Source: Lineus longissimus
Taxonomy: Eukaryota > Nemertea > Pilidiophora > Heteronemertea > Lineidae
Assembly: GCF_910592395.1 (NCBI RefSeq)
Contig: NC_088313.1
Span: forward strand, 18,244,437-18,308,436
Length of the DNA stretch: 64,000 nucleotides
Direction of reading: 5' to 3'
Part shown: positions 36,866 to 50,200 of the stretch, piece by piece
Layout: each line of letters begins with the position of its first letter
Numbering within the stretch: the first letter of the stretch is position 1
Notes under the pieces: model-generated
Told to the model about the DNA's origin: nothing
Seen by the model: only the letters and a program-made list of their open reading frames with translations
Databases searched by the model: none
Position numbers and translations under genes: made by a program

Positions 36866-39800
36866 CTAAGAAGCTATAGCCGAGATCTGAGACATGGGAG
36901 CCACGCGTGTTCTTGTCATCGTCATGAACAACATATCATCCTCGTCCATATAGAATAACGCATACACGCGTGTGACGAACAAGCACAATATTATGACCGT
37001 CGCATTTAACACAAGTGACGAGGCTAACAAAAGGATCTTGTGCTGGGCTGTCATGGCGGCAAAATATGTTGGCATGAATGCAATCCAAATGAAAACAGTC
37101 GAACAGACGGAGAGAAATATACACTTGGACTCGTTGAAGTTTTCTGGTAGTTTCCTCGTCTTATAGCCGAAGAAAGCAGCCACCAAAACGACCAACAGGT
37201 TGTAACAGAGGGGGATGATCAATGCGTAGAATGGCAGGTCACATGTCAGTTCCACTCTCTTCTCTATCATGATTGGCTGACGCAACGTAGGGGTGGGAGG
37301 TAAGACAGCCGCTGTAACAATTGAAATGGTTACCTGAAAACAGAGTAAATTAGAGTGAATGTGATAAGAGTGAATGTGATGAAATATGATGAAATACGAT
37401 ATTCGCAAGAATTCATCTTACTCGATTTTATTAATGCTTGATATGTTTTATATATATTGTTCTAGCAGTTCAACATTAGTGAATTACCGGCTTTGTCTGA
37501 ATTCTCTTGCAACGCCCCCTTCCATCACAAACTGCATTGCACAGACAGTGTCATCTGAGGCTTAGATGAAAAGAAGGTTACTAAGTATCATTAGAAAAAT
37601 CAATTGCTTCTCCAGATATGACTTTTTGTCACGATTCCGGTGTAAATCTGCCAGATATAAAATCATCGGAGGGTAATTCATCATCGTAAAACAACTCGCA
37701 TGAGCCTCTGATTACAAAAAACAGAGAAACTATTGACGTCAACCTGAAGCCACATAATTTTTTCCTCTTTTGCAAATAATCCCGATAACAGACTGATTAT
37801 ATCTTTTAGCTGTTGGTAATTTTCGGTTTCAAACTACAATTACCATGTTTCATGAAAAGAAGGTTTCAAAAAGCAAGCGGGATTTCTGTATTTCACCTGT
37901 GATTTTGAAGCAAAAACATAATATTTGGGGTGAGGATACGACCACACCCAAATTGATGCCAATTCTTTTCAACTTGGTCGATGAAAGGAATAGATCAATC
38001 AACTTTTATGTTTTTTCCCTTCATTGCGCAGCATTTATTTATCTGTTGGTGTCAGTTTACAGATCAAATCGATAAGCATACACTACAACACAGGTAAAAC
38101 ATGAGCGATTAGGAAAACTAAAGATTTTAGCCCATGTCAAATTACATGATATCATCGAGACTGTCATCAGATTCTGATGTAGGATAATTGCATGTTGATA
38201 TGGACCGATGAAAATAGAATATGCTGACTCTGCAAATTGTTCAATATGTCTACTTGCAACCCAAAACGATTTTTTGTGAATTATACAAGGTGTAATGGTA
38301 TCAAACCCAGATTATGTGTGTGTTGATATCAGCATAATGGCAGAGGTTAGAGGTATTGATTGAAAATGATTCACATGTTTTATATTTCCAACAAAAAATA
38401 TAAGCAATTGTATGCATACTGCTTTTGGTGGGAGACAAATAAATAATAAGTTAATTGCTGACACCTAATATGAACTTGCAATTACCCCGATGGTCTGTAA
38501 CATCTCAGTTCAATTCATTCTTTTGAATAGTGTGTAACCTAATATGTTTATCCACAAAACGATAACTTCAACCCTTAATCACACATATCGAGGTTCTTCA
38601 ATTTTTGCGATAACCTTAATTATAAGTTGCTATCTTACCATGTCGATTTATTTTTCTGTAATTATGCAATAACCTATCACTAATTGCATGTGTTAGCGTG
38701 TACCATAAGGTTATTACAAACCGAGAATTCATGATAAATAACAAAGTGAATCATCAAATAACAAAGATCGACAAAATAGAACATGTTTTCCTGTTAGGGT
38801 TATATCTAGTGATTATCATCTCAATATCACTCAAACTCCGCTGATGTCTAACTATTGATTTGATGGACTGGAAAGAGGAAATCGAGAACTTTGTATTTGA
38901 GATGGCGTTAATAGTTTAGACGAATAAAGCGATTATTCCAAATGGCAACACAGCCACGGGATGTTTTGGTTGCATGTGAAAAGATGAGACGCAATCATGC
39001 CCGCACTCAAAGTATTTTTTTCCAGAAGAACAGGAAAACACTTTTGTGTTCCTTTTTCAAGCAATTATGTAACAGCATCAGGTTTCAAACCGAACATTCG
39101 AAATGTGTTAAAAATAAATATACTAAAATGAATATACCAGTAGATAAAACCTCTAGGTCCAGTTTTGATTAAAATAAGTTAGACCTAGCCTCACTCACGG
39201 TAAACAAAGCCCGTTATGTGCCTAAATTCTCATTGTTCTACTGTCTTATCAAAGGGTTATTAGGGCAAATCTTGAAAACATCGACCCTCACGAACAACTG
39301 TCGTGGGGGTCGATGGGCCTAAATCAGAAAGGAGCAATTAACATAATGTCCTATATCAGTTGTAACGAACCTACGAATCTTACCTGGATGCTGATAATGA
39401 TGAAGGAGAAGACAAGTTGTGCCTTGCCTCCGATAAGGTTGGGCCTCTTGTTGCCTTGTTTCCCTGCCGTGAAAATGCGGTAGATCCGGTTGCTTTTAAC
39501 CAAAATGGGTGCGTAGATGAGAATAAAGCTCCAGCTAAATGTCTGTCTCTGGATGCTACATACAACTGAACATGGGTTGGACAGGACTAGGTATACGGTT
39601 ATGTAGGATAATACGACACCAGAGAGGATGACACAACTAAGGGACAAACTTGATGCCTTGATGATGCGGTCGTTTCGGTGCACTATATACAAGGTCCCGA
39701 TCACAATGACCAGGAGTAAACCTATGGTAGCAAAACACATGAACACAATTGTTGTGATCGCTGCCCAGCCTGGGACCATTGGCTGGATTTCATCGCACGT

Positions 39801-41465
39801 GTTGTTTATGCTATTCGGCCATGTTGTTTCATTACACACGTCACACGCCGACCCGTTTATCGTGACGAACTCGTTGGATCTGCATTTTTTACAAACCCAG
39901 CAACACGGCGAATCTGAAAGCAAGCGAAAGTATCCCGGGTCGCATGGCTTGCTACAGACTGACTCAGGTATCCCATGATTATCCAACATGTATCTCGTTG
40001 TCCACGTCACATTTGTAGTGAAGCTGAGAGATGAGGTCAACGCAACCCAAACTCCAACTTTGACCTTTTCAAATCCCGTTCCTTTGCGAATTTGCTGCAG
40101 CACTTCATACTGGCCCATTCCGTCGCCATCTTTGTTTATTTTCATATTCTCCAAATATCCATTGAAAGTTGTTTTGTAAACGTATTCATTCACTAGCGAT
40201 CCGTTCACGCAGTCTTTTAGGAGCGATTTGTCCGTAAGAGCATTAGGACAATTTTCATTGATTAGATTTCGGATGGAGTAACCGAACATGCGAACGATAT
40301 CAATAAAGCCACCAAGATATGTCGGTCCATTCGATTGAACCAAAGATTCGTTCAGATGATCATAGCAATTTTTCGCCTGTGTGTTGTTTGCACCTTTGAC
40401 TACCCAGTCGCATTGGAATGTATCAGCAACGTATGCTCTCAACAGAGTGTCATTTTGGGAGAAACCTGTAATATTATTCGCAGAACAGCTTTTCAAATAA
40501 TTAAAGTAATCCTTGGGTACGCCGTAGTGTAACTTGAAAAAGAATGATCCGACCCGCATCTCATGAAAGTCTGGGTCATTTCCACTGTAGGAATCACTGA
40601 ATATGAACAGGAAATGTCCAGCTCCCACTGTTTGGTTGAGCAAGCCGAGAGCCCCGTCTATGATATCGTCAGACAAAACAAAACTCACAACAACCCTTGC
40701 CCGGAGATTTTCAAGCAGGCCACGGCTCAATTCCGCTATAGTTTCACGATTATCTTTCTCGGTGCCATGCGAAATTGCCAAGCTGAAAGCAATACAAATA
40801 TTCCTCTCCTTTGCCAAGTTCTGTATGTTTTCATATGCATGCAGACCATAACTGTCTTGTTGGTAGATTACAGATATGTAATTCCAGCCAAATTCGGAGA
40901 CAATGTCCATTACTGCGACCGACTGGAAGGCATCAGAGGGGATGAGCCTAAAGTAGTACGGGTACGCCGCCTTGTCGCTTAGTTCATCACTTGTAGCCCA
41001 TGGTCCTGACTGAGGTATGTGGTAGTGCCGTGCAACCTGTGCGATGGTTGTTGCATGTCGGCTACCCGTACCAATGATCAAACCAATAACAGGCCTGTCT
41101 GCCCTTTTGAAGACATCCAAGAGTTCAATGATTCTCATGTCGGCTATCCCGCTATCGCCACATAGATCTGCAGCTGTGATCCCAATAGAAACATTTGAAA
41201 GTATTCCTTCACTACGTAAGTGTTCTGTCCCGTAATACAAAGCATGGATGACCGGAAACTGCCACGATTTTAAGTTCCCGTTACAGAAGACGCCATTGCT
41301 GCTGTCCCGTATGGATGCTAAGAGAATGAGGTTTAGGTCGCCAGGACTGCTGTAGGTGTAGGAAGGAGGTAAGACGCTGCCAAACATGCTCCCTTTGACC
41401 ACTGACATGGTGAGAAGGCCAGTGAAAGTGACAAACGTGAACACACCGTGAGAGGAATGCATCAT
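36866..41465 (-). CDS. Metabotropic-glutamate-receptor-like class C GPCR, two coding exons
   Basis: The model is exons 39384-41465 and 36866-37333, phase 0, with donor CAG|GTAAGA and acceptor TTTCAG, giving 849 residues. A signal peptide (about 1-26) is followed by the bilobed ligand-binding (Venus flytrap) domain (about 40-485). A Cys-rich NCD3G region (504-557) comes next, then seven membrane segments from about 566. Loop 2 has KSNRIYRIF (657-665), a hallmark of mGluRs, and the second exon has YKTRKLPENFNESK and FMPTYF, also mGluR-type. The family senses glutamate at synapses as disulfide-linked dimers. Thr158, Asp178, Tyr206 and Asp291 align with mGluR ligand contacts; other contacts look replaced. 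The tail is short (about 25 residues), unlike long-tailed group I receptors. Length fits the family (850-900). Confidence 0.93.
39279..39315. repeat. Hairpin in the intron of the glutamate-receptor-like gene
   Basis: Arm 39279-39293 (CATCGACCCTCACGA) pairs with 39301-39315 (TCGTGGGGGTCGATG) at 14 of 15 positions around a seven-base loop. It lies about 70 bases past the 5' splice site. Confidence 0.75.
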
Positions 41466-44400
41466 ATCATGCAGGATGGATAAAACCTAACACGAAATCC
41501 TTAATGCCAGGCAGTACACCGAAAACAACGCTACACGAAAGAATTATGAAATGTCCGAGGACTGTATTGTCATAATTTTGTTGCTAGTAAGGCAGATGTT
41601 ACGAGATGATACGAGATGATACACAAACAGAGGTACGCCCAGAGCGTGTGGTTCTTTTGATAGATCCATGATTAAATGCGAGTAAGCTGGAGAAATCAAA
41701 GAAATAGATCCGAGAATAATTTCCCGTTTTAGAAGAAGTTTTCTTATGCGTATCATGCATATTTCAAGGAAAGTGCTGCTACAACGTTGGAACTGTTGTG
41801 TTAATGCACAAAATCCATTTCCTATCAAAAAAAGTTAGAAAATTCCAAGGTATTGCTGTCGTTTAAATGTCAGGCGACGAATTCAAATAACAATAGAATG
41901 ACGAGAGCTGCTTTGAAATTCTGATCCTCAATGAATTCCATTATCGTTGGTTTGGACTTCATAGCCGAGATAGTCAATTTGCTGCCGACACGCCCATAAT
42001 CAATCGCTGTTTCAACTGCTCTGCCTGGATAATTCGTCACTTTCATTTCCGACGTAATACCTCAGTGAAAGTTTTTTTTCAAGAAAAATAAATCCACGCG
42101 AGCCCACTAAAGATACGCTGTACTTGTTTAATCCATGGAAATGACATTTGCTTCCAATACTTTATCGTATGATATCCTTGATGGTATCACTGTCATCAAA
42201 GAAGCGCTCTTCTGCGGAATATTTCATCGCAATATACAAACCCCGCAGACTCCCCGTAAACCGCATCATACCGCGGCAATTCACAGAGCAGCAGAACAGT
42301 CCCTTCCAATTACAAATGCAGTGAGTGGAAGAGTCCTTTCTTATTGTCGTTATCACCTGATATCATCCGATAAACAGTTGTGCCTTTGTCTCGTCTTTCG
42401 CAGTTATTTGCCTGAAACTATCGAAAGTAGGTTATACTCATCTCCATCTTATACGAAACACGATGCAGTCGACTGTGGCCGGGCAATGTTTCACGGAACA
42501 GTGCCTTTTCAATCCATTGCGCTCGATCAACACAACCAATCAAATCCTCCCTACCATCTCATTGCGCCATTGTTGCAGAATGACTCTACAGTGCTCCTTT
42601 GCGACAGCTGAGGCAGTGCCGTACTAATTGCATCTCCTCATCCAATATCGTACAGCAATCAGAGTGACGATGCTGACAGTGTCGACTGATGAGCTGATTA
42701 CGTAGCCCGGCTCACGGTCCATAGATGTCAATGTAATTTTCTCTTGGTCGTTATCCAGAAGCACATCAGACCGAATTTGGCCACGAACCTATATACATGT
42801 ACAATAAATGTTTAGCTAGGTGCATGCTGTTGCCAATTACCTGAGATACTAGAGAGTCATTATCGATTGAAGAACACTTATTATTACTGGATTTTTTCCC
42901 CTTATCACAGAGACGAAAGACGCACTGGACGGCGTGTTGCGCCAATTCGTTTGTTGGGTTAATAATGACGCAGAAGTGTCCAGAATAAACAAGCGATCAA
43001 AAGTAACACGACCTCCTTTACTGAAAGCGGGACCGGGAGATTAAAGGCCACGATCAATCGGGAGAACGGAGATGGTGGATACTATATTCTTTGATTTCAT
43101 GCGAAGTAAATGTAGTCTGGCTCGAGGCTACTCATTGGTGGAACTCTTTTTACGGAAATAACCTAATGGGAATAAATAAACATCTAGATGTATGTACTTT
43201 TGAAAACTCTTACAAAAGGATGGTTTTTGAGCTTTGGAAAAGAAATTGGGTTCTTTGGCATAAAACAAGGATACTTATGACGCGGAAATTAATCATGAGC
43301 TTACTTTTGCAAGTCTTTGCAACATCCTGTCCGTCCGCATCGTCTCATAAGTTGTGTACTTTGTGAAAAACTGCTGATGGGTTTTTGAGATTTGAGGTTT
43401 TCAGGTCACGGAAAAACATTAAGGGATGCAACTTTGTGTTTGCCGAACAATTATAGGTTTTTCAAAAACTCAAAAACCTTTCTTGTGATACAAGTAAATC
43501 GTCATAAGATTAGCGTGAATTTGCTGGTTGACTAGAAACACCTTGCCTTCTTCTCATGTTCTAGCCATATTGATAATTATGGATCAAAAGCTACGTGACA
43601 TAATCGATATGCATTTCATTAGTCATGCGAGAACTAGCACTTCACTGTCTCTCATCTATTGGAAAGCTACTCTTACAAGGATCAGGTACTCAAGTGACCA
43701 CCTCGGATGACTATACACATTGAATAGAGATCATGATTCTCGACTGTGTCCGAGTTCAATAAACGAGATCGTATTTTAAGTAATAATAGGCATTTTATAT
43801 CACCACGACTGTGATATCACTAATCGTGCCATAAGGTCAGGAAAAGTAAAAACAATGTGTGTCTCCAGCTTGTGAATATATGTCAAACTGATGACCGTGT
43901 CCAGATTGTTAATTTCCCATGAGTGACTCCCTGCCTTCTACCAGCTCTGAAAACATTGATTTTGGATAAAGTTAACGTCATTAAGAAGGAAACCGGAGTC
44001 GGAAGGCGTCCCTCTTTCGGTCACATAAGGAAGCAGTAGGACTGTGAACCAAACCAGCCACCCGAGTGATAATACAGGTTCGGTTCATTTCTTCTCCTGA
44101 AGCAGAAAACTTTCACGAGAATTCAGCTTGGTTTATCCTAATGACAATACTGTAAATTATCTTTCCGGAAATTGCAGGAAACATTCTCCTTTGACCAACA
44201 AAAAGTCTAAATGACGACAATCTCACTACTCTGTGTCCATTTGCCTCAATTTGTCCGAATTACCAAGCAATTTGATTTGGCGTAACTCCAATTATGAGGT
44301 TATAAACGCTCACTTTATCACCATGCCAGCCATGGTATCAACCTTCTGTGCATACGATCAATCCTTAAAGCGACCTTTATTTTTTCAAAAGCTTTGGCCT

Positions 44401-46206
44401 GATAACAGCGACTACAGGTTCAATGTTATTTCATACAAACTTGCGTTTACCATCACCATGCCCCGAGTATCATTCGTATGAGCATTGAAACATATTTGAG
44501 GGTATTACACGATCATAACTAATTTGATGCTGTCATTGAACGCTAAAAAAGGACAGAAACTTGTAAGTTCAGTGAACACCTTTGATCAGAGTACGTATTA
44601 AGGATATTTTTATTTGGGCAACATTGTTGCTGGCTGGTTGATAAGATGCGCTGATGGCCCCTTCAAAAACGTGCGACAGATTCTCCTGTAAGTAGGCATA
44701 CATTCCGTCTCAGGTAAATACGATTTGGGACATAGGATAACGACACGTATCGTACCAATGACGCATTGGGCATTACTTCAAGATGCTGCTAACATGGACA
44801 CAGAGTCCACAGGGCAAGTACGTGTACCACCAGTACAAGTTGCCTTTTTTTCATGCAACGTTACAAACACGCAGACAAAAAAATAATCAAAAGTCATCTG
44901 CTAATACTGATTTTGTTGCCAAAAGCCAAGGGAAGGCACCAATTAGGTCACTATGCCAACAAATCACATTTTTGTCAAATTGACTCGCGAGTTCATCTCC
45001 TTTGCCACGCGCTTTGCTCATTACATACCTCTGAAGAAGAATAAAGTCGTAATAACTACTAACATTATGATACAAATCAACCTGACCTGTACTCAATGCA
45101 CGAATAAATATTTAATACATTATTACAGATAGATACAAAAACAAACTTATGAATTGTCGTATTTACAAAATATAATAAAACGTGGTGACCTACACACAAT
45201 ATTCCCACGCTCTCACTTCATTAACAATGCATGTAACAAGCGAGGAACTTTCTGCAGACTTTTAAGAGAGAAGTTATTTTACCAAAAGCAGAAAGTTTCT
45301 AACTTGTATCTTTCTGCTTGTGACAAAACAACCTATATCAGTCTTAAAAACCAAGCTAATTATGAGTCACTTCAGGTCGATGCAGATCCTCGCCGTTTTC
45401 TAACGTCTAATTGTACACGAATAAATTGCTATATTGTGCAATAATTAAAACCGTTTGAAAGCTATACATGGTAAAACATAGCTACATCATGAAGCTTCAT
45501 GGCTATCAAGAGCAAGATAGTCATACCCATATCGTATCATCTATTCAGCTAATAGGCCGCGAGCAAAATCCAACTCTATATTACTATAGGCCTATGCTTA
45601 CTTGTAATAACAATATAAGACGGTAGTCAAAAGTCGGAAGGAAATATGTCCTGAGATTAAAACACCACACGTCGCATGATTGGTCAATGTAACTTAAACA
45701 TGTTACAGGCATCCTGGTTGGCAGAGCAATTGCAGTACAAGTACAATATCTGTTGTCGAACTAACCAATCCCTCTATCTCACAACCAGTTCATGATTTTA
45801 GGAGTCCTCGCCCATATTACGACACAACCCGAGTTCCTATAGTTGCTGCCTGTATACTTTGAGTTATGGTCTTATCATGGCACAGTTACCCCACATCATT
45901 CGCAGAAGTAAAATGCTCAGATAGATATGAGGCATCAACAATTTTCTACCCAATTCTGTCTGACAACAAAATCTAACCTGTGCCGTTAATCTTAATCACG
46001 TTAAGATATCAGAACAGCCACGCATAAATTTTTAAAGAAGGGTGCTTTTGTTTCTTTTAAGCGGAGAAATATCCTTACCATTATCTTTATGTTTTCGCAA
46101 CCCATCCCAGTTAGAAACGTGCAAGTCAGTTTTGCCTGTACCCAAAAGTAACAAAATTCATAAGCCCATTATTCTGCATCATTCGCATCCAGTCTGCAGA
46201 ATTGTT
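41466..46206. other. Intergenic region upstream of the glutamate-receptor-like gene
   Basis: No supportable gene. It should hold the promoter and 5' UTR of the receptor (transcribed leftward). A 158-codon open frame at 42135-42611 (+) shows no family resemblance, and its lack of stops can be chance. An inverted repeat pairs GGTTTTTGAG near 43379 with CTCAAAAACC near 43469. The right end is the 3' flank of the LRR gene. Confidence 0.45.
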
Positions 46207-47196
46207 TCAGCGATTGTTTGCCAAAAGCATGACAGTGAGCACAACTACGACAATAATTGGTGTTTTTGTCACTTCCAGCTTCGTCCCTGACTGAGATGCC
46301 GTGCGTACACTGCCAGCTATCGGTTCATAACACCGGATGGCACCGTTCTTACAAACCGGTAGAGACCTACAAGTTTTGTTGACTCCGTAAGTCCAGGCTT
46401 GAATCTCACAGTCAAACAGAACATCTTCGGTGAAGCACGTACGGTTACACTGAATTCGTCCCTTTTCCATGAACACATTTATAGGGTCATTTCTATACTG
46501 TTGCGGGTTCGAGCACCTGCCGTTTATTTTGACTCTATCACCAGCTTTGAATAATACTGCATGAAGATTGCAATCGCAGGTAAACGGATTTTCCTTGACG
46601 TTCACATTGACAAGATGAGCCCGTCTAACCATACACACATCGCCCATAAAGTCCAATGATTTCAGTTTGTTTCTTTCGAGTTCAATGTAAAATCTTTTCC
46701 CATGTGCAACACTCCTTCGAACGACTTCCCCGATGAAATCTTTCGCGATTTTCGAGATGTTATTCCTGTTCATATTTAGGTAGTACTTCTTGGTCGTCGC
46801 ACTGAACTTTGGAAAGAAGTTCACCTCGTCTAGACCGCAGTTTTCTAAACTTAGTAAATGGAGTTGCCTGATGTGACTGAAGGCGTCGTGCGCAATGATG
46901 GAGAGTGGGTTTCCGGAGAGAATAATGTACTTAGCTTGTACTCCGCCAAAAGTGCTGGAATAAATGTAACTGATTTTGTTGTGTCCTAAGAGAATTCCAG
47001 CCATTGGTAGCTCGCTTTGACGCCTGAGGGTCGGGACGTGCTTTAGGTTCTTGGATTCGCAGTTCATCTCGATGGCCCCCTCGGAGTCTCTGCACTGACA
47101 AGGCTGTGGGCAGTATCCCCTCACGGGTTTTATCACTAACATGACGTTTAACCACCACACGCAGAATATCAGGAGGGTGGAAGCGGTAGGCTGCAT
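46207..47196 (-). CDS. Small leucine-rich-repeat protein, probably GPI-anchored
   Basis: This coding exon of 329 residues makes an extracellular protein. Signal peptide is about 1-27. An LRRNT cap follows (CPQPCQC, then MNCESKNLKHVP). Four or five leucine-rich repeats run to about residue 195, including LGHNKISYIYSSTFGG and LSGNPLSIIAHDAFSH. The LRRCT cap starts at NPFTCDCNLHAV. A second Cys-rich segment follows the cap (CFTEDVLFDCEIQAW onward, six or more cysteines). The chain ends in a hydrophobic stretch (IIVVVVLTVMLLA) with only NNR after it, as in GPI signals. Proteins of this kind act in adhesion or ligand binding; no specific orthologue is recognised. An acceptor (CCTTTTTTAG) lies 18 bases before the ATG, so the start exon has a 5' UTR intron. 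Confidence 0.88.
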   Translation of the reverse strand: MQPTASTLLIFCVWWLNVMLVIKPVRGYCPQPCQCRDSEGAIEMNCESKNLKHVPTLRRQSELPMAGILLGHNKISYIYSSTFGGVQAKYIILSGNPLSIIAHDAFSHIRQLHLLSLENCGLDEVNFFPKFSATTKKYYLNMNRNNISKIAKDFIGEVVRRSVAHGKRFYIELERNKLKSLDFMGDVCMVRRAHLVNVNVKENPFTCDCNLHAVLFKAGDRVKINGRCSNPQQYRNDPINVFMEKGRIQCNRTCFTEDVLFDCEIQAWTYGVNKTCRSLPVCKNGAIRCYEPIAGSVRTASQSGTKLEVTKTPIIVVVVLTVMLLANNR

Positions 47197-47214
47197 TGTT
47201 ATGGCAGGTAATTC

Positions 47215-50200
47215 CTAAAAAGGAGAAAGGTTACATTCAAAACTAACTCCATTTCGTCTTTCAGGTACTGGAGAATTATGGAGAGTTACGAGGAAGGGTT
47301 TAGTTGTTGAGGTATAATCTCACATGATGAGGGTACAGAATAGGTCACAAACACCCGCAACTTTCTGTACATTTAGTATCACTTTTCTTCTTCGTTTGAA
47401 GAGATATGACTCGGCAATGTTATGCTGGGGCCTTGATCATGCATCTGATCACAAGTATCTACTTAGAATACCACCTTCTTCAGATACAACTTATAATATT
47501 TACGCTTAAGTGTCATCATAGTCTGGTGGAGGTCTACTTCAACATACCACATTGCAGCGCGAAGGTGCATCTCGTGCTTGGAGCAAAATACTGGCTTTGA
47601 TAGGGAAAGTTGTTAGCAATCTTGATCCCCAGACTGTACCTGTTCTATGTCGGGATGAAGGGTTCCTAGAACTACCCAGGTTTTGATATATAGGAACAGA
47701 CGATCCAATGTGCCAGAGTTCTCAGCAGTTATCACGTTTAGACAATACAAAATGATACAGAATAAGAACAGACGCTTGTCTCCGAGATGCTAAGGATATA
47801 TGCGTATGTATATACAATAGTGATATGATGAGGTATCTTCGGTATTTTCTTAACTTTAATCGTTGCATCCGCTTCTTTAGCTAGCACAACGCTGCACTGG
47901 ATTTTCTAAAATATTATTTGGTTCCGTTGACCTGTTAACGGGTACGTTGAGTCACATTTGCATTGGGCATCAATTAAGGTACCTCAGTCTCAGCTGCGAT
48001 TACTAGGAATGCGAGTGGCGCCTAAAATTGCTGATAATTTCATTAAATAATTTGAAAATAGCACAATCAGTTATAACTGATGCAAGATATGACAATCCCT
48101 TACTAGGAAAACGGATAGCGAGTTCAATACGGAACTTTAGGTTAACCCTTTGGTTTTGTTTGTTTGTTGTTGTTTTTAAATCAGCTGTTGTGGAAGGAAG
48201 CGGAACACTTGACCTTTTACGCCACAATTTGTGACATGGCGGCGACTTTCACAGGCAATGAATCAGATCATCACACCAGGGGGTAATAAAAGGCAACTAT
48301 TGCCTCCTGTTCGCACCGATTGCGGTGTACCGTCCAAAGCCTGTTCGCCACAAATTGCAAGTCGTTGAGTAAACCACCAAAGTTTGATAACATCACATGA
48401 GGATGTAAATATTGTGAATGTGTTCTAACCGGAATTGACAACAGCGTATGGTCAGCACGTAGGCCAGCTGGTGGACCAAATGGATAATGATCGATCATTT
48501 GCATTTTAATAAGAACGAGCGCCCGACTGACCAGAAAAAAACCTAATTGCTCTGACATTAGCGCAAATGGAACATGGACAGTCCTGTACCTTTTGATTCT
48601 TAATTCAGGCAAGCCATATTTTTCCTAACCTAATGTTTGAGAACACACGCCCATATTCCAAAATCTAAACTTCAGCCGACGAATGGTTCAGGTATCGTAT
48701 ATAGGCCTAATGATTGTGGTAATAAATGCAGGTGAAGGCGTTAGGTATTGAAAGACAAAGATGAGAAGATGAAAATGTGCCAATGGCAAACTTACCTCAA
48801 TATCGATAAATGTTCACAGTTCCGATGATCCGAATGTTGCCGTTGCTTCGTTCCCACAGACTCTCTAACTGCGACAAACTCCCTTAATCATAATCATCAT
48901 GGTTACAGTCGCTACAGTGTAGTATGAAATGTTTATAGTCAGCGTTCAAACTTCATTGGTCGTGCCTCCACAAACGGATCGACAAATAATGGTACAACCA
49001 ATTTCGATAATTGACCTCCATCATCAGTTCCGAGTTACTAATATACTGCGTTGGGGCATAACCCACAAGTAAATACAATGTTTATTTCCACCTACAATGT
49101 TGGTCTCTTTCCTTGACCTCTATCCTAATTAGTTTCCTTGAGAATTTGGCAGGTTTCCGTTTGCACTGACGAGGCCAACAAAGTCTGTTCAAATTCTCTC
49201 CCGCTGCGGCAGTTTTCATGCGATATAGCTCAGTTTCCAGGTATCTATTAAGTACGATAACCTGCCCAAGAACAAGTATATATACATACGAAAATCATTT
49301 TCTGTAGCAAACTAGCAACGCCCACAAATACTTCTGGATCAACCCACTACGATACAAGGTTCAAATGGCTAGATGAATTATCCAAAATTACTTATCATCT
49401 ATCGACAGAAAACTAGGAATCTAATTTGACAATATCGTAAACGCTGCCAGCTTTTTCGCAGACTAATACGCCTGGCTGATGTTTTTTGCCATTATCAGCA
49501 TTGATTTAATAACCTTCGAACATGATGAACATTGGACGGCTCAGTACAATGAATAGACATAAAATAAATATAGACGTACATTTTTGGCAAGCATTTCATC
49601 AGAACATCTTTGACAATTTTTTGGTCGCCATCAATAGTGTACAGGTAAACAAACTTAGTATCAACTCTTAAAAGAATGGCTTTTGATCATTTAAAAGAAA
49701 AGGGGTTAAAAAATGAACACCTCAAGTGTGTCCCATTGGAAAAACTCCTATACATTTGTATCAATCAAAACTATGTCACGTCAATTTTGTCTTACTTACA
49801 CTAATAGCATAATAGGAAAGATAAGTGGTTATTTGTTTGCTAATTATTAATATTTGTAACAATCTAATCATAATCGTCATCCGTACGTGTGACTTACATC
49901 GACCATTTGAAGGTTGTAAATCACAAAATAGTGTTCTCTGCCCAGGAAGTGAATGAGATTTGTCATCAAAAGGAAGTCCGTTGACAAGCACGAATCTGGG
50001 ATGAAGAAGGATAAATCGTTTTTTCCGAAAATACTATCAGCTACCCGATAAAACAAAATATGAGACGATAAATAACAGTAAATAGCTTTTCTCAGCTGAA
50101 CATGTATTTAGTCACTACAATGAATAAGGGAAAAACACATAGATGGTCGATGCATGATATCACTAGCATTTTATTTGACTACACCGTAGAGTACAATAAC

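Noticed and set aside
40563-40982. 139-codon frame opposite the glutamate-receptor-like exon
   Set aside because: Shadow of the real minus-strand coding exon.
42135-42611. 158-codon plus-strand open frame upstream of the glutamate-receptor-like gene
   Set aside because: No domain or repeat pattern recognised; plausible as a chance frame in regulatory DNA.
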